DNA of 64,000 bases, from the NCBI RefSeq assembly GCF_958295425.1, contig NC_081138.1:21309886-21373885 (forward strand), written 5' to 3'. Position numbers and translations under genes: made by a program. A model generated the notes under the pieces. That model was given only the letters and a program-made list of their open reading frames with translations. It was not told the DNA's origin and did no database searches. The stretch comes from Solea solea. Lineage: Eukaryota; Chordata; Actinopteri; Pleuronectiformes; Soleidae. This document shows positions 24,346 through 38,247 of the stretch, in pieces. Numbering within the stretch: position 1 is the stretch's first letter; each line of letters starts with the position of its first letter.

Positions 24346-24470
24346 TGCAAAGCTCAGCCACAAGGTTGGTGTAGTGGTAAAGCTCTTGCCTTTGACCAAG
24401 AAGTCCTGGGTTCAATCCCTGTTTGAAACAAGTACCCTCTAAATCCCTGAAATGTGATGGTTTACTGTTG
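24346..24470 (+). mobile_element. tRNA-derived SINE fragment in the satellite, copy 1
   Basis: It has an A-box-like TGGTGTAGTGG (24367-24377) and a B-box GGTTCAATCC (24409-24418), with a CTTG/CAAG stem-like anticodon arm between them. It is about 125 bp, starting GCAAAGCTCAGCC and ending TTACTGTTG. It interrupts a satellite unit; the array resumes at GAAGACATACTATAC. There is no acceptor stem, so it is not a functional tRNA. Confidence 0.8.
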
Positions 24471-27400
24471 GAAGACATACTATACTATGACTTTTTTGAC
24501 CAATTTGGACGACATACTACACTATGACTTTTTGGACCGATTTTTGACGACATACTAGACCATGACTTTTTGGACCGATTTTGGACGACATACTATACTA
24601 TGACTTTTTGGACCAATTTTTGACGACATACTAAACTATGACGTTTTTGAATGATTTTGGATGACATACTATACTATGACTTTTTTGACCGATTTTGGAC
24701 GACATACTATACTATGACTTTTTGGACCGATTTTGGACGACATACTATACTATAACGTTTTTGACCCATTTTGGACAACATACTATACTATGACGTTTTT
24801 GACCCATTTTGGACGACATACTATACTATGACTATTTTGACCCATTTTGGACGACATACTATACTATGACTTTTTTGACCGATTTTGGACGACATACTAT
24901 ACTATGACATTTTTGAGTGATTTTGAACGACATACTATACTATGACATTTTTGAATGATTTTGGACGACATACTAAACCATGACTTTTTGGACCGATTAT
25001 GGACGACATACTATATACTATGACTTTTTGGACCGATTTTTGACAACATACTAAACTATGACGTTTTTGACCGATTTTGGACGATATACTATACTATGAC
25101 GTTTTTGACAGATTTCGGACGACATACTATACTATGACTTTTTGGACCGATTTTGGACGACATACTATGCTGTGACTTTTTGGACCGATTTTTGACGACA
25201 TACTAAACTATGACGTTTTTGACCGATTTTGGACCACATACTATACTATGACTTTTTGGACCTATTTTTGACAACATACTATACTATAACGTTTTTGACC
25301 GATTTCTGACGACATACTATACTATGACTTTTTGGACCAATTTTGGACGACATACTATACTATGACGTTTTTGACCGATTTCTGACGACATACTAAACTA
25401 TGAAGTTTTTGACCGATTTTGGACAACATACTATACTATGACTTTTTTGACCGATTTTTGACGACATACTAAACTATGAAGTTTTTGACCGATTTTGGAC
25501 GACATACTATACTATGACTTTTTGGACCGATTTTTGACAACATACTATACTATGACATTTTTGACCCATTTTGGACAACATACTATACTATGACGTTTTT
25601 GACCCGTTTTGGACGACATACTATACTATGACTTTTTTGACCGATTTTGGACGACATACTATACTATGACATTTTTGAGTGATTTTGGACGACATACTAA
25701 ACTATGAGTTTTTGGACCGATTTTGGACGACATACTATACTATGACTTTTTGGACCGATTTTTGACGACATACTAAACTATGACGTTTTTGACCGGTTTT
25801 GGACGACATACTATACTATGAAGTTTTTGACCAATTTTGGACGACATACTATACTATGACGTTTTTGACAGATTTCGGACGACATACTATACTATGACAT
25901 GTTTGAGTGATTTTGGACGACATACTATACTATGACATGTTTGAGTGATTTTGGACATCATACTATACTATGACATTTTTGAGTGATTTTGGACGACATA
26001 CGAAACTATGACTTTTTGGACCGATTTTTGACGACATACTAAAGTATGACGTTTTTGACCGATTTCTGACCTCATACTATACTATGACTTTTTTGACCGA
26101 TTTTGGACGACAAACTATACTATTACTTTTTGGACCGATTTTTGACGACATACTATACTATGACTTTTTTGACAGATTTTGGGCGACATACTATACTATG
26201 ACTTTTTTGACAGATTTTGGACGACATACTATACTATGACGTTTTTGAATGATTTTGGATGACATACTATACTATGACTTTTTTGACCGATTTTGGACGA
26301 CATACTATACTATGACTTTTTGGACCGATTTTTGACGACATACTAAACTATGAAGTTTTTGACCGATTTTGGACGACATACTATACTATGACTTTTTTGA
26401 CCGATTTTTGACGACATACTAAACTATGAAGTTTTTGACCGATTTTGGACGACATACTATACTATGACTTTTTGGACCGATTTTTGACAACATACTATAC
26501 TATGACATTTTTGACCCATTTTGGACAACATACTATACTATGACGTTTTTGACCCGTTTTGGACGACATACTATACTATGACTTTTTTGAGTGATTTTGG
26601 ACGACATACTATACTATGACTTTTTTGACCGATTTTTGACGACATACTAAACTATGACGTTTTTGACCGATTTTGGACCACATACTATACTATGACATTT
26701 TTGAGTGATTTTGGACGACATACTAAACTATGACTTTTTGGACCGATTTTGGACGACATACTATACTATGACTTTTTGGACCGATTTTTGACGACATACT
26801 AAACTATGACGTTTTTGACCGATTTTGGACGACATACTATACTATGACTATTTTGACCAATTTTGGACGACATACTATACTATGACTTTTTGACCGATTT
26901 TGGATGACATACTATACTATGACGTTTTTGACCGATTTTGGACGACATACTATACTATGACATTTTTGAGTGATTTTGGACGACATACTATACTATGACA
27001 TTTTTGAGTGATTTTGGACGACATACTATACTATGACGTTTTTGACCGATTTTGGACGACATACTATAGTATGACTTTTTTGACCCATTTTGGACGACAT
27101 ACTATACTATGACTTTTTGGACCGATTTTTGACAACATACTATACTATAACGTTTTTGACCGATTTCTGACGACATACTATACTATGACTTTTTGGACCG
27201 ATTTTGGACGACATACTATACTATGACGTTTTTGACCGATTTCTGACGACATACTAAACTATGAAGTTTTTGACCGATTTTGGACGACATACTATACTAT
27301 GACTTTTTGGACCGATTTTTGACAACATACTATACTATGACATTTTTGACCCATTTTGGACAACATACTATACTATGACGTTTTTGACCCGTTTTGGACG

Positions 27401-28192
27401 ACATACTATACTATGACTTTTTTGACCGATTTTGGACGACATACTATACTATGACATTTTTGAGTGATTTTGGACGACATACTAAACTATGAGTTTTTGG
27501 ACCGATTTTGGACGACATACTATACTATGACTTTTTGGACCGATTTTTGACGACATACTAAACTATGACGTTTTTGACCGGTTTTGGACGACATACTATA
27601 CTATGAAGTTTTTGACCAATTTTGGACGACATACTAAACTATGACTTTTTGGACCGATTTTTGACGACATACTAAAGTATGACGTTTTTGACCGATTTCT
27701 GACCTCATACTATACTATGACTTTTTTGACCGATTTTGGACGACATACTATACTATGACTTTTTGGACCGATTTTTGACGACATACTATACTATGACTTT
27801 TTTGACAGATTTTGGGCGACATACTATACTATGACATTTTTGAGTGATTTTGGACGACATACTAAACTATGACTTTTTGGACCGATTTTTGACGACATAC
27901 TAAAGTATGACGTTTTTGACCGATTTCTGACCTCATACTATACTATGACTTTTTTGACCGATTTTGGACGACATACTATACTATGACTTTTTGGACCGAT
28001 TTTTGACGACATACTATACTATGACTTTTTTGACAGATTTTGGGCGACATACTATACTATGACTTTTTTGACCGATTTTGGACGACACACTATACTATGA
28101 CTTTTTGGACCGATTTTTGACAACATACTATACTATGAATTTTTTGACCGATTTTGGTCGACATACTATACTATGACTTTTTGACGACATAC

Positions 28193-28317
28193 GGCAAAGC
28201 TCAGCCACAAGGTTGGTGTAGTGGTAATGCTCTTGCCTTTGACCAAGAAGTCCCGGGTTCAAGCCCTGATTGGAACAAGTGCCCTCTGAAGCCCTGAAAC
28301 ATGATGGTTTACTGTTG
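28193..28317 (+). mobile_element. tRNA-derived SINE fragment in the satellite, copy 2
   Basis: Same fragment and same junctions as copy 1, with GGTTGGTGTAGTGGTAATGC and GGTTCAAGCCC. It is the most diverged of the four at its 3' end (GATTGGAACAAGTGCCC). Confidence 0.8.
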
Positions 28318-31300
28318 AAAGACATACTATACTACGACGATTTTGGACAACATACTATAGTATGACTTTTTGACAGATTTTGGACGACATACTATACTAT
28401 GACGTTTTTGACCAATTGTGGACGACATACTATGACGTTTTTGACCAATTTTGGACGACATACTATACTATGACGTTTTTGACCAATTGTGGACGACATA
28501 CTATACTATGACGTTTTTGACCAATTTTGGACGACATACTATACTATGACGTTTTTGACAGATTTCGGACGACATACTATACTATGACATTTTTGAGTGA
28601 TGTTGAACGACATACTATACTATGACATTTTTGAGTGATTTTGGACGACATACTATACTGTGACTTTTTGGACCGATTTTTGACGACATACGAAACTATG
28701 AAGTTTTTGACCGATTTTGGACAACATACTATACTATGACTTTTTTTTACCCATTTTGGACGACATACTATACTATGACGTTTTTGACCAATTGTGGACG
28801 ACATACTATACTATGACGTTTTTGACCAATTTTGGACGACATACTATACTATGACGTTTTTGACAGATTTCGGACGACATACTATACTATGACGTTTTTG
28901 ACCGATTTTGGACGACATACTATACTATGACATTTTTGAGTGATTTTGAACGACATACTATACTATGACATTTTTGAGTGATTTTGGACGACATACTAAA
29001 CCATGACTTTTTGGACCGATTTTGGACGACATACTATACTATGACGTTTTTGACCGATTTTGGACGACATACTATACTATGAAGTTTTTGACCAATTTTG
29101 GACGACATACTATACTATGACGTTTTTGACAGATTTCGGACGACATACTATACTATGACTTTTTGGACCGATTTTGGACGACATACTATACTGTGACTTT
29201 TTTTGACCCATTTTGGACGACATACTATACTATGACATTTTTGAGTGATTTTGAACGACATTCTATACTATGACATTTTTGAGTGATTTTGGACGACATA
29301 CTATACTATGACTTTTTGGACCGATTTTTGACGACATACTAAACTATGAAGTTTTTGACTGAATTTGGACAACATACTATACTATGACTTTTTGGACCGA
29401 TTTTTGACAACATACTATACTATGACATTTTTGACCCATTTTGGACGACATACTATACTATGACTTTTTTTGACCCATTTTGGACGAGATACTATACTAT
29501 GACGTTTTTGATCAATTTTGGACGACATACTATACTATGACTTTTTGGACCGATTTTTGACAACATACTATACTATAACGTTTTTGACCGATTTCTGACG
29601 ACATACTATACTATGACTTTTTGGACCGATTTTGGACGACATACTATACTATGAAGTTTTTGACCAATTTTGGACGGCATACTATACTATGACGTTTTTG
29701 ACAGATTTCGGACGACATACTATACTATGACTTTTTGGACCGATTTTGGACGACATACTATACTGTGACTTTTTGGACCGATTTTTGACGACATACGAAA
29801 CTATGAAGTTTTTGACCGATTTTGGACGACATACTATACTATGACTTTTTTGACCGATTTTGGACGACATACTATACTATGACATTTTTTAGTGATTTTG
29901 GACGACATACTATACTATGACATTTTTGAGTGATTTTGGACGACATACTAAACTATGACGTTTTTGACCGATTTTGGACCACATACTATACTATGACATT
30001 TTTGAGTGATTTTGGACGACATACTAAACTATGAATTTTTGGACCGATTTTGGACGACATACTATACTATGACTTTTTGGACCGATTTTTGACGACATAC
30101 TATACTATGACGTTTTTGACCGATTTTGGACGACATACTATAGTATGACTTTTTTGACCCATTTTGGACGACATACTATACTATGACTTTTTGGACCGAT
30201 TTTTGACGACATACTAAACTATGAAGTTTTTGACCGATTTTGGACAACATACTATACTATGACTTTTTGGACCGATTTTTGACAACATACTATACTATGA
30301 CGTTTTTGATCAATTTTGGACGACATACTATACTATGACTTTTTGGACCGATTTTTGACAACATACTATACTATGACATTTTTGACCCATTTTGGACGAC
30401 ATACTATACTATGACTTTTTTTGACCCATTTTGGACGACATACTATACTATGACGTTTTTGATCAATTTTGGACGACATACTATTCTATGACTTTTTGGA
30501 CCGATTTTTGACAACATACTATACTATAACGTTTTTGACCGATTTCTGACGACATACTATACTATGACTTTTTGGACCGATTTTGGACGACATACTATAC
30601 TATGAAGTTTTTGACCAATTTTGGACGGCATACTATACTATGACGTTTTTGACAGATTTCGGACGACATACTATACTATGACTTTTTGGACCGATTTTGG
30701 ACGACATACTATACTGTGACTTTTTGGACCGATTTTTGACGACATACGAAACTATGAAGTTTTTGACCAATTTTGGACAACATACTATACTATGACTTTT
30801 TTTGACCCATTTTGGACGACATACTATACTATGACGTTTTTGACCAATTGTGGACGACATACTATACTATGACGTTTTTGACCGATTTTGGACGACATAC
30901 TATACTATGACGTTTTTGACCGATTTTGGACGACATACTATACTATGACATTTTTGAGTGATTTTGAACGACATACTATACTATGACATTTTTGAGTGAT
31001 TTTGGACGAAATACTAAACTATGAATTTTTGGACCGATTTTGGACGACATACTAAACTATGACGTTTTTGACCGATTTTGGACAACATACTATACTATGA
31101 CTATTTTGACCAATTTTGGACGACATACTATACTATAACTTTTTTGACCGATTTTGGACGACATACTATACTATGACTTTTTTGACAGATTTTGGGCGAC
31201 ATACTATACTATGACGTTTTTGACCGATTTTGGACAACATACTATACTATGACTTTTTGGACCGATTTTTGACAACATACTATACTATAACGTTTTTGAC

Positions 31301-33711
31301 CGATTTCTGACGACATACTATACTATGACTTTTTGGACCGATTTTGGACGACATACTATACTATGACGTTTTTGACCGATTTTTGACGACATACTAAACT
31401 ATGACGTTTTTGACCGATTTTGGACGACATACTATACTATGACTTTTTTGACCGATTTTGGACGACATACTATACTATGACATTTTTGAGTGATTTTGGA
31501 CGACATACTATACTATGACGTTTTTGACCAATTTTGGACGACATACTATACTATGACGTTTTTGACCGATTTTTGACGACATACTAAACTATGAAGTTTT
31601 TGACCGATTTTGGACGACATACTATACTATGACATTTTTGAGTGATTTTGGACGACATACTAAACTATGACGTTTTTGACCGATTTTGGACAACATACTA
31701 TACTATGACTATTTTGACCAATTTTGGACGACATACTATACTATAACTTTTTTGACCGATTTTGGACGACATACTATACTATGACTTTTTTGACAGATTT
31801 TGGGCGACATACTAAACTATGAGTTTTTGGACCGATTTTGGACGACATACTATACTATGACTTTTTGGACCGATTTTTGACGACATACTAAACTATGACG
31901 TTTTTGACCGGTTTTGGACGACATACTATACTATGAAGTTTTTGACCAATTTTGGACGACATACTATACTATGACGTTTTTGACAGATTTCGGACGACAT
32001 ACTATACTATGACATGTTTGAGTGATTTTGGACGACATACTATACTATGACATGTTTGAGTGATTTTGGACATCATACTATACTATGACGTTTTTGACCG
32101 ATTTTTGACGACATACTAAACTATGACGTTTTTGACCGATTTTGGACGACATACTATACTATGACTTTTTTGACCGATTTTGGACGACATACTATACTAT
32201 GACATTTTTGAGTGATTTTGGACGACATACTATACTATGACGTTTTTGACCAATTTTGGACGACATACTATACTATGACGTTTTTGACCGATTTTTGACG
32301 ACATACTAAACTATGAAGTTTTTGACCGATTTTGGACGACATACTATACTATGACTTTTTTGACCGATTTTTGACGACATACTAAACTATGAAGTTTTTG
32401 ACCGATTTTGGACGACAAACTATACTATGACTTTTTTGACCGATTTTGGACGACATACTATACTATGACATTTTTGAGTGATTTTGGACGACATACTATA
32501 CTATGACGTTTTTGACCCGTTTTGGACGACATACTATACTATGACTTTTTTGACCGATTTTGGACGACATACTATACTATGACATTTTTGAGTGATTTTG
32601 GACGACATACTATACTATGACGTTTTTGACTGATTTTGGATGACATACTATACTATGAAGTTTTTGACCAATTTTGGACGACATACTATACTATGACATT
32701 TTTGAGTGATTTTGGACGACATACTATACTATGACGTTTTTGACCAATTTTGGACGACATACTATACTATGACGTTTTTGACCGATTTTTGACGACATAC
32801 TAAACTATGAAGTTTTTGACCGATTTTGGACGACATACTATACTATGACTTTTTTGACCGATTTTTGACGACATACTAAACTATGAAGTTTTTGACCGAT
32901 TTTGGACGACAAACTATACTATGACTTTTTTGACCGATTTTGGACGACATACTATACTATGACATTTTTGAGTGATTTTGGACGACATACTATACTATGA
33001 CGTTTTTGACCCGTTTTGGACGACATACTATACTATGACTTTTTTGACCGATTTTGGACGACATACTATACTATGACATTTTTGAGTGATTTTGGACGAC
33101 ATACTATACTATGACTTTTTTGACCGATTTTTGACGACATACTAAACTATGACGTTTTTGACCGATTTTGGACCACATACTATACTATGACATTTTTGAG
33201 TGATTTTGGACGACATACTATACTATGACTTTTTGGACCGATTTTGGACGACATACTATACTATGACTATTTTGACCAATTTTGGACGACTTACTATACT
33301 ATGACTTTTTGACCGATTTTGGATGACATACTATACTATGACGTTTTTGACCGATTTTGGACGACATACTATACTATGACATTTTTGAGTGATTTTGGAC
33401 GACATACAATACTATGACGTTTTTGAGTGATTTTGGACGACATACTATACTATGACGTTTTTGACCGATTTTGGACAACATACTATACTATGAAGTTTTT
33501 GACCAATTTTGGACGACATACTATACGATGACATTTTTGAGTGATTTTGGACAACATACTACACTATGGCTTTTTTGAGTGATTTTGGACAACATACTAC
33601 ACTATGACATTTTTGAGTGATTTCAGACGACATACTATACTATGACGTTTTTGACCGATTTTGGACGACATACTATACTATGACTTTTTTGACCCATTTT
33701 GGACGACATAC

Positions 33712-33837
33712 TGCAAAGCTTAGCCACAAGGTTGGTGTAGTGGTAATGCTTTTGCCTTTGACCAAGAAGTCCCGGGTTCAAACCCTGTTTGAAACAAGTA
33801 CCCTCTGAAGCCCTGAAATGTGATGGATTACTGTTGG
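33712..33837 (+). mobile_element. tRNA-derived SINE fragment in the satellite, copy 3
   Basis: Nearly identical to copy 4 across about 125 bp and into the flanking satellite. A-box TGGTGTAGTGG and B-box GGTTCAAACCC are intact. It shares GCAAAGCTTAGCC with copy 4 against GCAAAGCTCAGCC in copies 1 and 2. Confidence 0.85.
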
Positions 33838-35467
33838 AAGACATACTATACTATGACTTTTTGGACCGATTTTTGACGACATACTAAACTATGACGTTTT
33901 TGACCGATTTTTGACGACATACTATACTATGACGTTTTTGACCGATTTTGGACCTCATACTATACTATGACTTTTTTGACCCATTTTGGATGACATACTA
34001 TACTATGACGTTTTTGACCGTTTTTGGACGACATACTATACTATGACGTTTTTGAATGATTTTGGACGACATACTATACTATAACTTTTTTGACCCATTT
34101 TGGACGACATACTATACTATGACTTTTTTGACCCATTTTGGATGACATACTATACTATGACTTTTTGACCCATTTTGGACAACATACTATACTATGACGT
34201 TTTTGACAGATTTCGGACGACATACTATACTATGACTTTTTGGACGACATACTAAACTATGACGTTTTTGACCGATTTTGGACGACATACTATACTATGA
34301 CTTTTTTGACCTATTTTTGGCGACATACTGTACTATGACTTTTTGGACCGATTTTTGACAACATACTATACTATGACATTTTTGAGTTATTTTGGACGAC
34401 ATACTATACAATGACATTTTTGAGTTATTTTGGACGACATACTATACTATGACATTTTTGAGTGATTTTGGACGACATACTATACTATGACGTTTTTGAC
34501 TGATTTTGGATGACATACTATACTATGAAGTTTTTGACCAATTTTGGACGACATACTATACTATGACATTTTTGACAGATTTCGGACGACATACTATACT
34601 ATGACTTTTTGGACCGATTTTGGACGACATACTATACTATGACTTTTTGGACCGATTTTTGACGACATACTAAACTATGAAGTTTTTGACCCATTTTGGA
34701 CAACATACTATACTATGACTTTTTGGACCGAGTTTTGACAACATACTATACTATGACATTTTTGACCCATTTTGGACGACATACTATACTATGACTTTTT
34801 TTGACCCATTTTGGACGACATACTATACTATGACGTTTTTGATCAATTTTGGACGACATACTATACTATGACGTTTTTGACCGATTTTGGACGACATACT
34901 ATACTATGACATGTTTGAGTGATTTTGGATGACATACTATACTATGACATTTTTGAGTGATTTTGGACGACATACTATACTATGACTTTTTTGACCGATT
35001 TTTGACGACATACTATACTATGACTTTTTGGACAGATTTTTGATGACATACTAAACTATGACGTTTTTGATCGATTTCTGACGACATACTATACTATGAC
35101 GTTTTTGAATGATTTTGGACGACATACTATACTATGACGTTTTTGAATGATTTTGGATGACATACTATACTATGAAGTTTTTGACCAATTTTGCACGACA
35201 TACTATACTAAGACATTTTGAGTGATTTTGGACGACATACTATACGATGACATTTTTGAGTGATTTTGGACGACATACTATACTATGACATTTTTGAGTG
35301 ATTTCAGACGACATACTATACTATGACGTTTTTGACCGATTTTGGACGACATACTATACTATGACTTTTTTGACCGATTTTGGACGATATGCTATACTAT
35401 GACTATTTTGACCGATTTTGGACAACATTCTATACTATGTCGTTTTTGACCCATTTTGGACGACATA

Positions 35468-35593
35468 CTGCAAAGCTTAGCCACAAGGTTGGTGTAGTGG
35501 TAATGCTTTTGCCTTTGACCAAGAAGTCCCGGGTTCAAACCCTGTTTGAAACAAGTACCCTCTGAAGCCCTGAAATGTGATGGATTACTGTTG
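35468..35593 (+). mobile_element. tRNA-derived SINE fragment in the satellite, copy 4
   Basis: Duplicate of copy 3 at an offset of about 1,756 bp. The adjoining satellite units are also duplicated, showing that the fragment moved with the array rather than inserting again. Confidence 0.85.
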
Positions 35594-36506
35594 GAAGACA
35601 TACTATACTATGACTTTTTGGACCGATTTTTGACGACATACTATACTATGATGTTTTTGACCGATTTTGGACAACATACTATACTATGACGTTTTTGGCC
35701 GATTCTGGACGACATACTATACTATGACTTTTTGGACCGATTTTGGACGACATACTAAACTATGACGTTTTTGACAGATTTTGGACGACATACTATACTA
35801 TGACTTTTTTAACCTATTTTTGGCGATATACTGTACTATGACTTTTTGGACCGATTTTTGACAACATACTATACTATGACATTTTTGAGTTATTTTGGAC
35901 GACATACTATACTATGACATTTTTGAGTTATTTTGGACGACATACTATACTATGACTTTTTTGACCCATTTTGGACGACATACTATACTATGACTTTTTT
36001 GACCCATTTTGGACGACATACTATACTATGACTTTTTTGACCCATTTTGGATGACATACTATACTATGACTTTTTTTGACCCATTTTGGACGACATACTA
36101 TACTATGACTTTTTTGACCGATTTTTGACGACATACTATACTATGACTTTTTTGACCCATTTTGGACGACATACTAAACTATGAAGTTTTTGACCGATTT
36201 TTGACAACATTCTATACGATGACTTTTTTGACCCAATTTGGACGACAAACTGTACTATGACGTTTTTGACCGATTTTGGACGACATACTATAGTGTGACT
36301 TTTTGCCCGATTTTGGATGACATACTATAGTATGACTTTTTTGACCCATTTTGGAGAACATAATGACATTTTTGAGTGATTTTGGACAACATACTATACT
36401 ATGACGTTTTTGACAGATTTTGGACGACATACTATAATATGACTTTTTTGAGTGATTTTACTTTGAGTGATACTACAGGATGACTTTTTTTTTCATATAT
36501 TGGACG

Positions 36507-36578
36507 ACATACTAACGGTTAGTATGTAGTATTTGAGACAAAAGAGTCATAGTTCAGTAAGACGTCCAAAATGAGACA
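36507..36578. repeat. Palindrome and inverted monomer at the right satellite edge
   Basis: ACATACTAAC (36507-36516), one G, then GTTAGTATGT (36518-36527) form a perfect 21-base inverted repeat. Beyond it the sequence reads as satellite monomer on the minus strand: reverse complement TTGGACGTCTTACTGAACTA and then TGACTCTTTTGTCTC. Confidence 0.85.
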
Positions 36579-36789
36579 CAAAAAAACATTGCTATGGTTG
36601 TTGTCTAACCCTGTGTGTTGTTTTCATTTTCATATGACATGTAGTTTTTCTTAAAATCACCTAAAAGCGCATAGAGTTCTGGTCAAAACAGGGAATTAGG
36701 GTGGGGCTTGTGAGTCTCTCTCTCTCTCGCTCTCTCTCTCTCTACAAGTTTTAAAGGGTGATTCCACAAAAATACCACTTTGTCTAAAT

Positions 36790-37080
36790 CAGGCATGCTC
36801 AAAATCCGGCCCACGGGCCAATCACGACCCTAATTAAATTTTGTACGGCTTGCATCTTCGATTTATCATCTATCCATTATCTACAGCTTTATCCTCCATC
36901 GGAGGGTCACGGGGGGTGCTGTACCAATCTCAGCTGATTTAGGGCGAAAGGTAGGGTACACCCTGGACAGTTTGCCAGTCCATTGCAGGGCCTCACACAT
37001 AGAGACAAACAACCATTCACTCTAATATCCAGACCTATGGACAATTTAAAGTGACCGATTTACCTAATATTTATTATTTA
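36790..37080. mobile_element. hAT-end fragment followed by a dispersed repeat
   Basis: CAGGCATGCTCAAAATCCGG CCC... resembles the left end of the element at 45121 but lacks a matching right end. From about 36860 it runs into a very common fish repeat: TATCCATTATCTACAGCTTT, GGGTCACGGGGGG, GGGTACACCCTGGACAGTTT, GCCAGTCCATTGCAGGG, ACCTATGGACAATTTAAAGT. Confidence 0.6.
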
Positions 37081-38247
37081 AAAATAATTTAAAAAAAGAA
37101 TATATTTATTCTTTAGTTTTAAAGTAATTTATTTAATACTGGATATAACATTTCAATCATACAGTCATTTATTGTATTGGTTCTACACACAGGCATCGTT
37201 TATCTCTGATTCGGTATATTAATTTAATCTCAGTAAACATTTTTTTTATGTGGTGAACTAACAGGAGACAGGATGAGACTGATGAAGGTCCCGTGCTGTG
37301 ACAGTGAAGTGGTCAGTGTTTGGCAGGCAGTGTGTTCTGACCATCTGCTGCTCCATTCAGTCTGGATTTAATCTTGTTAAAACTACAAACCTTTCAAAGA
37401 GCCCCACAGTGTGAGCATGATGTGGCTGCGTTAAAGAGTTGCTTATTTAATTAGCAAATGGAGGAGAAGATCCTCCTCCCCTCCTTCCTTTTCGACAGAG
37501 TGAGTGACAGAAATCTCTCTTGAAACGAATACATTACATCTCTAGCCTTTAGGGAACATTTAAAGGGCTGTTTTGTTTGTGTAATTCACACTTTTACAGA
37601 GTTGGATTAATTAACTTTTATCAATTGGCAGAAACAGTGAAGGGCATTTTTTTTTCTCTTAAGGAAGTGACTTTGATGTCGACTTTTTGTAAATTTTATT
37701 TATATTTTTCAATCCCATCTTCCTCTGTTGTTGTGGGAATGAGACATGTATCTCAGATCCACTGTCTGATGATCAACTAACACATTCATCTCAGGAAATT
37801 AGTAAAAACCCTGTATATTTGCTTGGGTGAAGTGGCCCTTTTAACACGGCAAACTAGAGGTTACTACTACATAGATACATACTGAGAAAAAGTCATTTTT
37901 ATATAAAGATGGACAGACAGACATAGTCCGCTCGACAAGTGTCCATGTCTATGGCCCATGGTTTTGTGGTGGTCACAGTGAGCAGGGGTTAGTCCCTCAT
38001 ACAACCACACTTTAAAACACTGCAATATCCCTTTAACATAAGACAGACGAGTGTATCACTACACACATTAGTACGTAAGTACTTGAAAGAATTCCCTTCA
38101 CTTTGAAAAGCCCAACTTAACAACAAAAAAACTGAAGGTCTTTACTGTAGACTTTAAAAACGGAGGTGGATGGAGAACCTCGGTGTTCAAAAATCCTAAT
38201 TTTAACCAATTTTGCAAAGATAATGACAAACAGCTGTAGATACTCAC
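37081..38247. other. Non-coding stretch right of the satellite
   Basis: T/A-rich sequence without a recognised exon or clear repeat. A TTTTTTTTCTCTTAAGG run lies near 37650. Confidence 0.4.

Larger units (their letters stand above)
22716..36575. repeat. 38-bp satellite array, about 13.9 kb
   Basis: A head-to-tail array with a 38-bp period, for example successive GGAC words at 23059 and 23097. The conserved half is GGACGACATACTATACTATG. The other half is T-rich and varies among a few types ending ACCGATTTT, AGTGATTTT, ACCCATTTT, ACCAATTTT or ACAGATTT. There are roughly 360 units, most one to four bases from consensus. CpGs at GACGAC, GACGTT and CCGATT make it CpG-dense. Larger duplicated blocks are visible, such as a rare GACAAAC variant at 32414 and 32908 (494 bp = 13 units) and AAAGTATG at 27674 and 27902 (228 bp = 6 units). 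Minus-strand frames of 60-75 residues (MSSKIGQK..., SIVCRPKSVKN) are translations of the repeat, not genes. Confidence 0.97.

Noticed and set aside
24346..24470. Functional tRNA gene
   Set aside because: A and B boxes are present, but no paired acceptor stem and no proper seven-base anticodon loop can be drawn; it fits a SINE head.
28577..36430. Minus-strand open frames of 60-75 residues in the satellite (MSSKIGQKSHSIVCRPKSVKN type)
   Set aside because: They are the repeat read in frame: three 38-bp units give a 38-residue period. They lack a conserved start context and are broken by unit variants.
22716..36575. CRISPR-like regular repeats
   Set aside because: The whole 38-bp unit is conserved, with no unique spacers, and the sequence is from an animal genome.
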